Source: Bradyrhizobium genomosp. I (2014) (GTDB taxonomy: Bacteria; Pseudomonadota; Alphaproteobacteria; Rhizobiales; Xanthobacteraceae). From it: a stretch of DNA of 36,905 bases. Both the position numbers and the translations under genes were made by a program. Shown here one piece after another: positions 1 through 7,421 of the stretch (position 1 is its first letter; each line of letters starts with the position of its first letter). Under the pieces are notes generated by a model that was given only the letters and a program-made list of their open reading frames with translations, was not told where the DNA came from and searched no databases. The stretch is taken from NCBI RefSeq assembly GCF_000261685.1, contig NZ_AJQE01000124.1, forward strand, positions 1-36,905, in the 5' to 3' direction.

Positions 1-709
1 CGATGGCTTCCGACATGCGGCCGACACCGGCTTCACCCGCTTCGGCCATCTCGCCCGAATTCGGACCGATCAGCACCGCGCCTTCGCGCTGGAGCAGTGC
101 GACGTTGCGGCGCGTCGCTGCGTTGTTCCACATCAGCGGGTTCATCGCCGGCGCCAGCAGCACCTTGCGATTGGTCGCGAGCAGGATGGCGCTGGCGAGG
201 TCGTCGGCGTGGCCGTTCGCCATCTTGGCCATCAGGTCGGCGGTCGCCGGCGCCACCACGATCAGGTCGCAGTCGCGCGCCAGGCGAATATGGCCGGCGT
301 CGAACTCGCTCTGCGGGTCGAACAGGTCGGTGTAGACGCGCTCATGGGAGAGCGCGCTGACCGCCAGCGGCGTGACGAATTGCTGTGCCGCCTTGGTCAG
401 CACGCAGCGGACCTCAATGCGGCGCTCCTTCAGCCTGCGGATCAGGTCGAGTGATTTGTAGGCCGCGATGCCGCCGCCGATGATCAGGGTGACGCTGGCT
501 TCGGGGAGGGCGCCGGTGCGCTGCGGCGTCGGGGCGGCGGATGACGCCGGCGGCACCGCAAACGGTGTCAGCGGCTCCTCGCGGCCCTCGATCAGCTCCC
601 GCAGGATGACCCGGACTTCTTCCTCGACCGATCTGCGATTTCTGGCCGAGCGCAGCCGCAAATAGGTTTTGACGGCGTCGTCGAGCTTGCGGATGGTCAG
701 GCTTGCCAT
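1..709 (-). CDS. coaBC: Bifunctional phosphopantothenoylcysteine decarboxylase / phosphopantothenate-cysteine ligase with an N-terminal ribbon-helix-helix domain (3' part missing)
   Basis: CoaBC makes 4'-phosphopantetheine from phosphopantothenate and cysteine in CoA synthesis. Only 236 codons are present and the gene runs off the left edge, so the CoaB half is not visible. Residues 1-45 are not CoaC. They read as a FitA-type ribbon-helix-helix antitoxin domain (starts MASLTIRKLDD, then RRSVEEEVRVILREL). A Pro/Ala linker follows to about residue 70. The flavoprotein CoaC domain then begins (GGGIAAYKS). It keeps the catalytic His in AGHIRLA and the Asn in PAMNPLM. The segment GEMAEAGEAGVGRM stands where E. 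coli has the active-site Cys (ACGDIG), so that Cys is absent. The ATG at 709 follows GGAGGGG at good spacing. The gene lies 57 bp after ubiB and has its own candidate promoter and operators. The CoaBC call is firm and the RHH call is strong by motif. Confidence 0.9.
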   Translation of the reverse strand, partial: MASLTIRKLDDAVKTYLRLRSARNRRSVEEEVRVILRELIEGREEPLTPFAVPPASSAAPTPQRTGALPEASVTLIIGGGIAAYKSLDLIRRLKERRIEVRCVLTKAAQQFVTPLAVSALSHERVYTDLFDPQSEFDAGHIRLARDCDLIVVAPATADLMAKMANGHADDLASAILLATNRKVLLAPAMNPLMWNNAATRRNVALLQREGAVLIGPNSGEMAEAGEAGVGRMSEAI

Positions 710-729
710 GACGCCCCTCCAGCACGGAA

Positions 730-769
730 TGATAGCGATGCTATCATCCGCGTGATTGCAGTGCAATCA
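730..769 (-). promoter_or_regulatory. Candidate coaBC promoter overlapped by two tandem palindromic operators
   Basis: Two dyads with the same plan occur here: TGATAGC-GAT-GCTATCA at 730-746 and TGATTGC-AGT-GCAATCA at 753-769. Their centres are 23 bp apart, about two helical turns. On the minus strand a -35-like TTGCAC (766-761) and a -10-like TAGCAT (743-738) are separated by exactly 17 bp, so each operator covers one promoter element. The second dyad overlaps the ubiB stop codon. The sequence is seen directly. Promoter and operator function is inferred. The obvious candidate ligand is the RHH domain at the start of CoaBC. Confidence 0.6.
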
Positions 770-2341
770 TAGATTCCGGACAGCGATCAGGATGCCAATG
801 AAGGTCGCGGCGATGATCCAGAGCGCCACGGTGCGCCAGCGGTTCTTGCGGCCCTCGCTGCGGCCCATCGCGGCGATGCTCTCCGGCGACAGTCTTATGC
901 CGTCCCGGGTCATGGTCTCGAGCTGCTCCAGCACCTTCACCGAACGCTCGGCGATCTCCGGCAGACGCATCAGCACGCGCGCGATGTCGCCGGTCCCGGC
1001 GAGCGCGCCCTGCACCCGGCCGATCGGGCCGAGATTGCGCTCGATCCATTCGCGCACCACGGGGTCGGCGATCTTCCAGATGTCGAGCTTGGGATCGAAG
1101 CCGCGCGCCACGCCCTCGACCACCACCATGGTCTTCTGCAGCAGGATCAGCTCGGGCCGGGTGGTCATGTCGAACAGGCCGGTGACCTCGAGCAGCAGCG
1201 TCAGCAGCCGCGCCATCGAGATCTCCTCGGCGGTGCGGTTGTGAATCGGCTCGCCGATGGCGCGGATGGCCTGTGCAAAATTCTCGACCGAGTGATGCGC
1301 GGGCACATAGCCCGCCTCGAAATGCACCTCGGCAACGCGGCGATAGTCGCGGGTGATGAAGCCGAGCAGGATTTCGGCGAGGAAGCGCCGTTCCTTCATC
1401 CCGAGCCGGCCCATGATGCCGAAATCGACAGCGACGAGGCGGCCGGCATCATCGAGGAACAGGTTGCCCGGGTGCATGTCGGCATGGAAGAAGCCGTCGC
1501 GCAGCGCGTGCCGCAAGAAACTCTGGATCACCTTGCGGCCGAGATCGGGCAGGTCGACCTGCGCCTCTTCCAGCCGCTTGTGGTCGTTCAGCGCGATGCC
1601 GTCGATCCACTCCATCGTCAGCACGTTGTGCGTGGTGCGGTCCCAATCGACTTCAGGCACGCGGAAATCAGGATCGTTCTGCGTGTTCTCCGCCATCTCC
1701 GACAGCGCGGCGGCCTCCAGCCGCAGGTCCATCTCCATCGCGACCGAGCGCGACATGGTGTTGATGACCTCGATCAGGCGCAGTCGCCGCGCCTCGGCCG
1801 AATAGGCCTCGGCCTTGTGCGCGACGTAGAAGAAGTCGGAGAGATCGCGGCGGAAGCGTGCAGCGACGTTCGGCCGCAGCACCTTGATCGCAACCGGCTT
1901 CCGAATGCCGTCGCGCAACACCTCGCCGCGATGCACCTGCGCGATCGAGGCGGCCGCGACCGGCGGGCCGAAGCTCACGAAGATGTCCTTCAGTGGCCGT
2001 TCCAGCGATGTCGCGATGGCGGCCTCGGCTTCGTCCTGCGGAAACGGCGGCAAGCGGTCCTGCAGGCTTTCGAGGTCGCGCGCCATGATGACGCCGACCA
2101 CGTCGGGGCGCGTCGCCAAGAATTGTCCGAGCTTGAGATAGGCCGGGCCCATCCGCGTCAGCGCGCGCGATATCCGCGGGCCATGCTTGGTGCCGCGCCG
2201 TTCGACGAGGCGCGCCAGCTTCAGCGCGAGCTGCCCCGGGGGCGGCACCAGGCTCGGATCGACCGAGCCGAACACGCCCTCACGCGCAAACACGAACGCA
2301 GCGCGGATCAGGCGCGCAATGTGGGTGAAAGCAGAGATCAC
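767..2341 (-). CDS. ubiB: UbiB / ABC1 atypical protein-kinase-like protein for ubiquinone synthesis
   Basis: The 524-residue protein belongs to the UbiB/ADCK (ABC1) family, which is required for ubiquinone biosynthesis. It probably acts as an ATPase supporting the Coq/Ubi complex at the inner membrane; older names call it a 2-polyprenylphenol 6-hydroxylase. Family hallmarks are all visible: the KxGQ motif at 70-73 (KLGQ), LQDRLPPFP near 93-101, the alanine-rich loop AAASIAQVH at 129-137, the lysine in AIK (151-153), HADMHPGN in the catalytic loop near residue 290, and the metal-binding DFG in VDFGIMG shortly after. The C-terminus ([20 protein letters not shown]) is a single membrane anchor. 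Its ATG overlaps the ubiE stop by 4 bp (ATGA), so the two are translationally coupled. Its stop codon lies inside the second coaBC operator. Confidence 0.96.
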   Translation of the reverse strand: MISAFTHIARLIRAAFVFAREGVFGSVDPSLVPPPGQLALKLARLVERRGTKHGPRISRALTRMGPAYLKLGQFLATRPDVVGVIMARDLESLQDRLPPFPQDEAEAAIATSLERPLKDIFVSFGPPVAAASIAQVHRGEVLRDGIRKPVAIKVLRPNVAARFRRDLSDFFYVAHKAEAYSAEARRLRLIEVINTMSRSVAMEMDLRLEAAALSEMAENTQNDPDFRVPEVDWDRTTHNVLTMEWIDGIALNDHKRLEEAQVDLPDLGRKVIQSFLRHALRDGFFHADMHPGNLFLDDAGRLVAVDFGIMGRLGMKERRFLAEILLGFITRDYRRVAEVHFEAGYVPAHHSVENFAQAIRAIGEPIHNRTAEEISMARLLTLLLEVTGLFDMTTRPELILLQKTMVVVEGVARGFDPKLDIWKIADPVVREWIERNLGPIGRVQGALAGTGDIARVLMRLPEIAERSVKVLEQLETMTRDGIRLSPESIAAMGRSEGRKNRWRTVALWIIAATFIGILIAVRNL

Positions 2342-3099
2342 AAACGCCAGCCCGAATGCAGTGCGACGATGCCGCCGGAGAGTGTCTGCCAGCTGACGCG
2401 GGAAAAGCCGGCCTCGCGGATCATGTCGGCGAAGGCGGCAGGCTTCGGAAACCTGCGGATCGATTCGACGAGATATTGGTAGGATTCGGCGTCGCCGGTG
2501 ACCATGCGACCAAGCGGTGGGATCACCTTGAACGAGAACAGATCATAGAGCCTGTCGAGCCCCGGCATCTCGACCGTGGAGAACTCCAGGCACAGGAAGC
2601 GGCTGCCGGGCTTGAGCACGCGATAGGCCTCGCGCAGCGCAAGGTCGATCCGCGGCACGTTGCGAATGCCGAAAGCGATCGTATATGCATCGAAGCTGCG
2701 ATCGGCGAAGGCGAGCGCTTCGGCATTCCCCTCGACGAAATCGACCTGGGCGTCGAGATGGCGCTTGGCGGCACGCTCGCGGCCGACGGCCAGCATGTCG
2801 GAATTGATGTCGCAGACCGTGGCATGGAAGCCGGGGCCGGCCGCCTTGGCGGCGCGGAACGAGATATCGCCGGTGCCGCCGGCAACGTCGAGCAAGGCGA
2901 ACGGCCGGTCGCTCCTCGGCGGGTCGAGCGCCGTGATCATGATGTCCTTCCAGATCCGGTGCAGGCCGCCGGACATCAGGTCGTTCATCAGATCATAGCG
3001 CGACGCTACGCTGTGAAACACATCGTTCACCAGCGTCTGCTTGTCCCCCAGGGGGACGTCTTTGAAGCCAAAATGCGTGGTTTCGCCCGGCCGATCCAT
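2338..3099 (-). CDS. ubiE: Demethylmenaquinone / 2-polyprenyl-6-methoxy-benzoquinol C-methyltransferase
   Basis: This 253-residue SAM-dependent C-methyltransferase acts in the ubiquinone pathway, and in the menaquinone pathway where one exists. It opens with the typical UbiE segment TTHFGF and then [19 protein letters not shown]. The SAM-binding motif I is [11 protein letters not shown], and the later block IAFGIRNVP is characteristic of the family. Length matches the usual 250-260 residues. It is the first gene of ubiE-ubiB-(coaBC) on the minus strand and is divergent from mutM across an 81 bp spacer (3100-3180) in which I see no convincing regulatory motif. The ATG at 3099 is the family start. 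Confidence 0.97.
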   Translation of the reverse strand: MDRPGETTHFGFKDVPLGDKQTLVNDVFHSVASRYDLMNDLMSGGLHRIWKDIMITALDPPRSDRPFALLDVAGGTGDISFRAAKAAGPGFHATVCDINSDMLAVGRERAAKRHLDAQVDFVEGNAEALAFADRSFDAYTIAFGIRNVPRIDLALREAYRVLKPGSRFLCLEFSTVEMPGLDRLYDLFSFKVIPPLGRMVTGDAESYQYLVESIRRFPKPAAFADMIREAGFSRVSWQTLSGGIVALHSGWRL

Positions 3100-3180
3100 T
3101 ACTCTACTCCGCGAGGCGGACCATAGCCTGCCCGCCGCAATGGCGCTATCACACCGCCCTCATAAGGTGAATGCCTGACC

Positions 3181-4086
3181 ATGCCTGAATTGCCCGAAGT
3201 CGAGACCGTCCGCCGCGGCCTTCAGCCCGTCATGGAGGGTGCGAAAATCCTCAATGCTGAGGCCCGCCGGCCGGACTTGCGCTTTCCGTTCCAGCCCGAC
3301 TTCGTGGCCCGGCTCGAGGGGCAGGTCGTCACCGGCCTCGGCCGCCGTGCAAAATATCTCATGGCCGATCTCGGCTCCGGCGACGTGCTCTTGATGCATC
3401 TGGGCATGTCGGGCTCGTTCCGTGTCATCAAGCCGGGCAATGACATTCGGCCTGGCGAGTTTCACTATCCGCGGGCCAAGGATTCCACGCACGACCACGT
3501 GCTGTTTCGGATGTCGTCCGGCGCCGACATCGTGTTCAACGATCCGCGCCGCTTCGGTTACATGAAAGTGATCGCGCGCAATGCGCTTGAAGACGAGCCG
3601 CTGCTGCGCGGGCTTGGACCCGAGCCGCTCGGCAACGAATTCGACGCCGCGATGCTGGCGCGCTCCTGCGCCGGCAAGACCACCAGCCTGAAGGCCGCGC
3701 TGCTCGACCAGCGCGTCGTGGCAGGGCTCGGCAACATCTATGTCTGCGAGGCGCTGCACCGCTCGCATCTGTCGCCGCGTCGGATCGCCGCGACCTTGTC
3801 GACGAAGTCCGGACAACGCAAAGGCGTTGCCGGAGGCGAGCCGACCGATCATGCAAAGCGATTGGTCGGTGCGATCCACACCGTGCTGAACGATGCCATC
3901 AAGGCCGGCGGCTCCAGCTTGCGCGACCATCGCCAGACCTCGGGTGAGCTCGGATATTTCCAGCACTCGTTCAAGGTCTACGATCGCGAAGGCGAGAAAT
4001 GTGCCACGCCGCGTTGCGGCGGCACGATCAGGCGCTTCACCCAGAACGGCCGCTCGACCTTCTGGTGCCCGAAATGTCAGAAGTGA
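3181..4086 (+). CDS. mutM: Formamidopyrimidine-DNA glycosylase (Fpg/MutM)
   Basis: MutM excises 8-oxoguanine and formamidopyrimidines from DNA and cleaves the abasic site by beta/delta elimination. The protein begins [14 protein letters not shown], which places the catalytic Pro and Glu at the mature N-terminus and fixes the start. The conserved Lys is in GRRAKYL (about residue 60). The C-terminal zinc finger has Cys pairs in CATPRC and CPKCQK, with the DNA-binding Arg in NGRSTFW. At 301 residues it is about 30 longer than the E. coli enzyme. The extra length is mostly an insertion near residues 205-220 ([15 protein letters not shown]), before the helix-two-turn-helix. AAGGTG lies 11 nt before the start codon. 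Confidence 0.97.
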   Translation: MPELPEVETVRRGLQPVMEGAKILNAEARRPDLRFPFQPDFVARLEGQVVTGLGRRAKYLMADLGSGDVLLMHLGMSGSFRVIKPGNDIRPGEFHYPRAKDSTHDHVLFRMSSGADIVFNDPRRFGYMKVIARNALEDEPLLRGLGPEPLGNEFDAAMLARSCAGKTTSLKAALLDQRVVAGLGNIYVCEALHRSHLSPRRIAATLSTKSGQRKGVAGGEPTDHAKRLVGAIHTVLNDAIKAGGSSLRDHRQTSGELGYFQHSFKVYDREGEKCATPRCGGTIRRFTQNGRSTFWCPKCQK

Positions 4087-4213
4087 CGTAGCCCGGATTG
4101 CGCTGCGATTCATCCTGGCTACGCGGGGTCATGAAAGCGCGAAGCGAAGCAATCAGACCGGGCTGGTGGCCGGATTGCTTCGTCGCCGGGGCCCTTCCGG
4201 ATGGTGAAGGGCC
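4087..4213. repeat. Intergenic palindromic repeats between mutM and parA
   Basis: Three inverted repeats fill the gap between the convergent mutM and parA genes. They are a GTAGCCCGGAT arm paired imperfectly with ATCCTGGCTAC (4088-4123), CGAAGCAATC (4145-4154) paired with GATTGCTTCG (4173-4182), and a perfect 8-bp stem GGCCCTTC/GAAGGGCC (4190-4213). The first two look like the mosaic intergenic repeats scattered in Bradyrhizobium chromosomes. The last could serve as a terminator, although no T-run follows. Confidence 0.6.
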
Positions 4214-4239
4214 GACTGCCGTCCGAGCGATTGTCCCGC

Positions 4240-4983
4240 TCAGGACGCCAGAGTCGTGGCCTCGTCTGCCGCAAGATCGGCGGCGACATGCAGCATGCCG
4301 TCCGCAGCCGACATCACCTGGTCGATCAGCACATTGGTCGTGGTGCCAAGCTCGAGACGTTTCTCGATCCAGTGCCAGAGGCCGCGGATCTCGTCTGCCG
4401 ACTTGCCGTTCGGCGCGAACTCGCTCACCGCAAGGCCGCTCGCGAGCGCGTCCTGGTGATCGTTGCGCATCACGATCAGAGGGCGCGCGAGCGCGTCAGC
4501 GAGATCGAGCGAAGCCTCGTCGGCGAGCGCATCCGCGGCATTGTCGATGCGCTGACCGCGGATCGGCGTCTGGTTCAGCACGAAGCTATAGGGCCGCTTC
4601 CAGGCGCGCGCGACGCTGAGCGTCGAGACGGTCGCCTCGATATCGGCGACGCTCGGGCGGGCCGGGATCAGGCAGAGATCGGAATGGCGGATCGCGGCGG
4701 TGGTCGCCGCGCTGAGGCCGGCCGCGGTGTCGACGATCGCCAGCTGGAGGCCACTGTCGGCCAGCATCTTCAGGCGCGGCTGGATGTCGGCGGCGTGATA
4801 GATCGGCTCGACCACGAGATCGTCCGTGGTGCGGCGGCGTTGCCAGTTGGACAGGGTGCCCTGCGGGTCGGTCTCGATCAGGCGAACGGAAAAGCCGGCC
4901 TGCTTGGCGGCCAGCGCGAGGCCGATGGCGAGCGTGCTCTTGCCGCTGCCGCCCTTTTGGGTGGCCAGTACGATCGTGTGCAT
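4240..4983 (-). CDS. Orphan ParA/MinD-type ATPase
   Basis: This is a 247-residue P-loop ATPase of the ParA/MinD family. The deviant Walker A is at residues 8-15 (KGGSGKST), the switch I/A' region follows in ETDPQGTLSNW, and Walker B is LAIVDTAAG. Such proteins position plasmids, chromosomes or protein clusters. No parB-like partner lies beside it, so it is not the chromosomal parAB pair and may be a cargo-positioning orphan. The frame is open upstream to an ATG at 5043, but family homology begins at the ATG at 4983 (MHTIVLATQKGG), preceded by AAAGGA 11 nt away. It is transcribed divergently from the ggt-like gene. Confidence 0.85.
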   Translation of the reverse strand: MHTIVLATQKGGSGKSTLAIGLALAAKQAGFSVRLIETDPQGTLSNWQRRRTTDDLVVEPIYHAADIQPRLKMLADSGLQLAIVDTAAGLSAATTAAIRHSDLCLIPARPSVADIEATVSTLSVARAWKRPYSFVLNQTPIRGQRIDNAADALADEASLDLADALARPLIVMRNDHQDALASGLAVSEFAPNGKSADEIRGLWHWIEKRLELGTTTNVLIDQVMSAADGMLHVAADLAADEATTLAS

Positions 4984-5152
4984 TTGAAAATCAATCCTTT
5001 GGAGTGCTTGGGTCAGGAATACGCCACGCGAACGTGCATCCATGGATGCTGAGCTCTTCTCGCTCAGGACGTGCCGGCCCGATCCAAAGGGGGATCGCGG
5101 TGGTCCGAATCAACGGTCGTGATGATGGCGGAATAGGGAATGCCAGCTAATC

Positions 5153-5181
5153 CGTACCATTACTGGACCAGTAGTCGTACG
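5153..5181. promoter_or_regulatory. 29-bp imperfect dyad upstream of the ggt-family gene
   Basis: A perfect TACTGG-A-CCAGTA core (5161-5173) is flanked symmetrically by CGTAC (5153-5157) and GTACG (5177-5181), so 12 of 14 paired positions match around the centre at 5167. It lies 41 bp before the preferred start of the gamma-glutamyltransferase-family gene and 170 bp before parA. This is the size and shape of an operator for a dimeric regulator. The TGG-N-CCA core recalls GntR/FCD-type sites, but that assignment is only a guess. No regulator gene is adjacent. Confidence 0.5.
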
Positions 5182-5221
5182 TGTGATGTGGTCGCCGGCG
5201 TGAATGAAAAGGGCAGGCGAG

Positions 5222-6901
5222 ATGAGCGGCAACTGGCGCGACCGGACGGCAACCACCTTTGAATGCCAGAAGATGCCGGCGCTCTCCAGCCGCGGCATGG
5301 TGGTCAGCAATCACCCCCTGGCCTCCAGCGCCGGCGCCGAGATGCTGGCCGCCGGCGGCAACGCCATCGATGCCGCGATCGCGACCCTGTTCACGCTGAC
5401 CGTGGTCGAGCCGATGATGGTCGGCATCATCGGCGGCGGCATGGCGCATATCCGGCTGGCCGACGGCAGCCACCGATTCATCGACGGCCAGAGCATCGTG
5501 CCCGCTTCCGTGCGCGACACCACCTACACCTCGAAGCCGGGCTCGGCGCATGACGTGTTCGACACCATCGGCAACGAGAATCTCAACGGGCCGAAGGCCG
5601 TCGCGGTGCCGGGCTCGCTCAAGGCCTGGTGCGAGACGCTGCACCGGTTCGGCACCATGAGCCTCGCCGACGTGATGCAGCCCGCGATCAAGCATGCCAC
5701 CCGCGGCTATGCGGCGACACCGTACCTGCACGAGTGCATCAGCGAGAGCGCAGATGAAATGCGCAAGGACGAGCCGATCGCCGCGATCTTCCTGCCTGCC
5801 GGTGAGCCGCTGAAGGTCGGCGAGCGCGTGGTGCAGGCCGAATATGCCGAGACGCTGCGCACCATCGCCGATCACGGCGAGAAGGCGCTCTACGAAGGAC
5901 CGCTCGGCAATATCCTCGTCGACTACATGGAGAAGACCGGGGGTTTCATCCGCCGCAATGATCTCAAGACTTACAAGACGGTCGAGCGGCAGCCGATCCG
6001 GGCCGACTATCGCGGCTGGACCATCCTCTGCCCGCCGCCTTCCGCCGCGTCCGGCCTGCATATCGCGCAGATGCTCAACATTCTGGAAGGCTACGACATC
6101 GGCGCCCTCGGCTTCGGCACCTCCGACACGATCCACTATCTCGCCGAAGTTCTGAAGATCGCCTTCGCCGATCGCGCCGCGGCCAGCGGTGATCCTGATT
6201 ATGTCGGCGTGCCCGTTGAGAAGCTGACCTCGAAAGCCTATGCCGAGGAGCGCCGCCGTGCGATCGATCCCGCACGGGCGCAGGCCTGGGGCGCCGGCGT
6301 GTCGCAATTCGAGGGCGCGCACACCACGCATATGACGGCGGCCGATAGCTTCGGCAACGTGGTCGCGACGACGCAGACCATCAACAATCTGTTCGGCGCC
6401 AAGATCATGATCCCGGGCTTGGGGGCCATCGCCAACAACTACATGAATCTGTTCGATCCGCGTCCGGGCCACGCACTGTCGCTCGCACCTGGCAAGCGCG
6501 TGACGACCTCGATGTCCCCGATGATGGCGCTGGATGGCGGCAAGCTGCGCTTTGCGCTGGGGTTACCCGGCGGCAAGCGCATCTTCCCGAGCGCGATGCA
6601 AGCGCTGGTCAACCTGATCGACCACGGCATGAGCCTGCAGGAGGCGGTGGAGGCGCCCAGGGTCTGGACCGAGGGCAATGCGCTCGAGGTCGAGCAGGCG
6701 GTGCCGGAGAGCGTGCGGGCGAAGCTCGCAGCGCTGGGCCACAAGGTGCAGCCTGTTGCAACGGTCGCCGGCGGCATGAATGGTATCGCCTTCCATGACG
6801 ACGGCACCATGACCGGCGCTGCCTGCTGGCGCGCCGACGGTACGCCGGTGGGCATTTCGGGCGGCCTTGCGAAGAGCGGGATCAGGTTCAGGCTTGCCTG
6901 A
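5222..6901 (+). CDS. Gamma-glutamyltransferase family protein (Ntn hydrolase), no signal peptide
   Basis: The family cleaves gamma-glutamyl bonds (glutathione or related amides) after self-processing into two chains. Visible hallmarks are the N-terminal NHPLASSAGAEMLAAGGNAIDAA and the processing site with catalytic Thr at residue 368 (GAHTTHMTAAD). Later come the conserved TSMSP and GLPGGKRI blocks, which form the substrate pocket and oxyanion hole. No signal peptide is visible, unlike periplasmic E. coli Ggt, so a cytoplasmic role in amide or glutathione-conjugate metabolism is possible. An in-frame ATG exists at 5204. I prefer the ATG at 5222 because AGGGCAGG sits just before it. The substrate cannot be read from sequence. 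Confidence 0.88.
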   Translation: MSGNWRDRTATTFECQKMPALSSRGMVVSNHPLASSAGAEMLAAGGNAIDAAIATLFTLTVVEPMMVGIIGGGMAHIRLADGSHRFIDGQSIVPASVRDTTYTSKPGSAHDVFDTIGNENLNGPKAVAVPGSLKAWCETLHRFGTMSLADVMQPAIKHATRGYAATPYLHECISESADEMRKDEPIAAIFLPAGEPLKVGERVVQAEYAETLRTIADHGEKALYEGPLGNILVDYMEKTGGFIRRNDLKTYKTVERQPIRADYRGWTILCPPPSAASGLHIAQMLNILEGYDIGALGFGTSDTIHYLAEVLKIAFADRAAASGDPDYVGVPVEKLTSKAYAEERRRAIDPARAQAWGAGVSQFEGAHTTHMTAADSFGNVVATTQTINNLFGAKIMIPGLGAIANNYMNLFDPRPGHALSLAPGKRVTTSMSPMMALDGGKLRFALGLPGGKRIFPSAMQALVNLIDHGMSLQEAVEAPRVWTEGNALEVEQAVPESVRAKLAALGHKVQPVATVAGGMNGIAFHDDGTMTGAACWRADGTPVGISGGLAKSGIRFRLA

Positions 6902-6907
6902 CGGCTC

Positions 6908-7420
6908 TCATTTCTGTCCGCCGCGACCCGCGAGGTCCGCGGCGGCGCGCGCAACCAGGTCGGTTGCGCTCGCATTGGTCTGGAGCGATCGTATCTTGAC
7001 GTCGATCGTGATCAACTTCCATTCGCCTTCCGACATGGCGTAGTCCAGCGCGTAGCTCAGCCGCGAGGGAGTCGTGTCGAAATGGCCGCGCAACAACAGC
7101 GCGCCATTGTCGTCGATCCTGGGCTGTTCGGTGGTCACGATCGGCATGCCGGCAATGGCGTCAATGTGATGCCCGGCAAAGCTTGCGAATGCCTGCTTCA
7201 GCGTGGCATCCGAGAAGCGTTCGCGAAACGGTCTCGCCATTTTGGCATAGAGGACATTGTAGTTTCCGGTGAGATTGGCGTCGTTGAGCGTCAGCAACGC
7301 CACTTTCACCATCACCTCCTCCACTTTCGGCGTCGGCACCGCTGGCGATTCTGCCCAGGCCGAAAAGCTCAGCAGCGCAGTCGCTGCCGCCGCGGAAGGT
7401 GAGACGAGACGCCGCAACAT
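6908..7420 (-). CDS. Small secreted protein of unknown function
   Basis: This 170-residue protein has a clear signal peptide (basic MLRRLV, hydrophobic AAAATALLSFSAWA, cleavage likely after AWA). The mature part contains ALLTLNDANLTGNYNVLYAKMARPFRE-type sequence and alternating strands, resembling small periplasmic NTF2-like or DUF-type proteins. I do not recognise a named family. It starts one base after the stop of the upstream degenerate-protease gene, so the two are very likely co-transcribed and translationally coupled, and may act together in the periplasm. It is tail-to-tail with the ggt-family gene (6 bp gap). Confidence 0.75.
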   Translation of the reverse strand: MLRRLVSPSAAAATALLSFSAWAESPAVPTPKVEEVMVKVALLTLNDANLTGNYNVLYAKMARPFRERFSDATLKQAFASFAGHHIDAIAGMPIVTTEQPRIDDNGALLLRGHFDTTPSRLSYALDYAMSEGEWKLITIDVKIRSLQTNASATDLVARAAADLAGRGGQK

Positions 7421-7421
7421 G

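Noticed and set aside
1241..2482. A 413-codon plus-strand frame opposite ubiB
   Set aside because: It lies antisense to a fully conserved gene and has the His/Arg/Asp-rich composition typical of mirror frames in GC-rich DNA.
5147..6472. A 441-codon minus-strand frame opposite the ggt-family gene
   Set aside because: The plus-strand frame carries all family motifs; the opposite frame has none.
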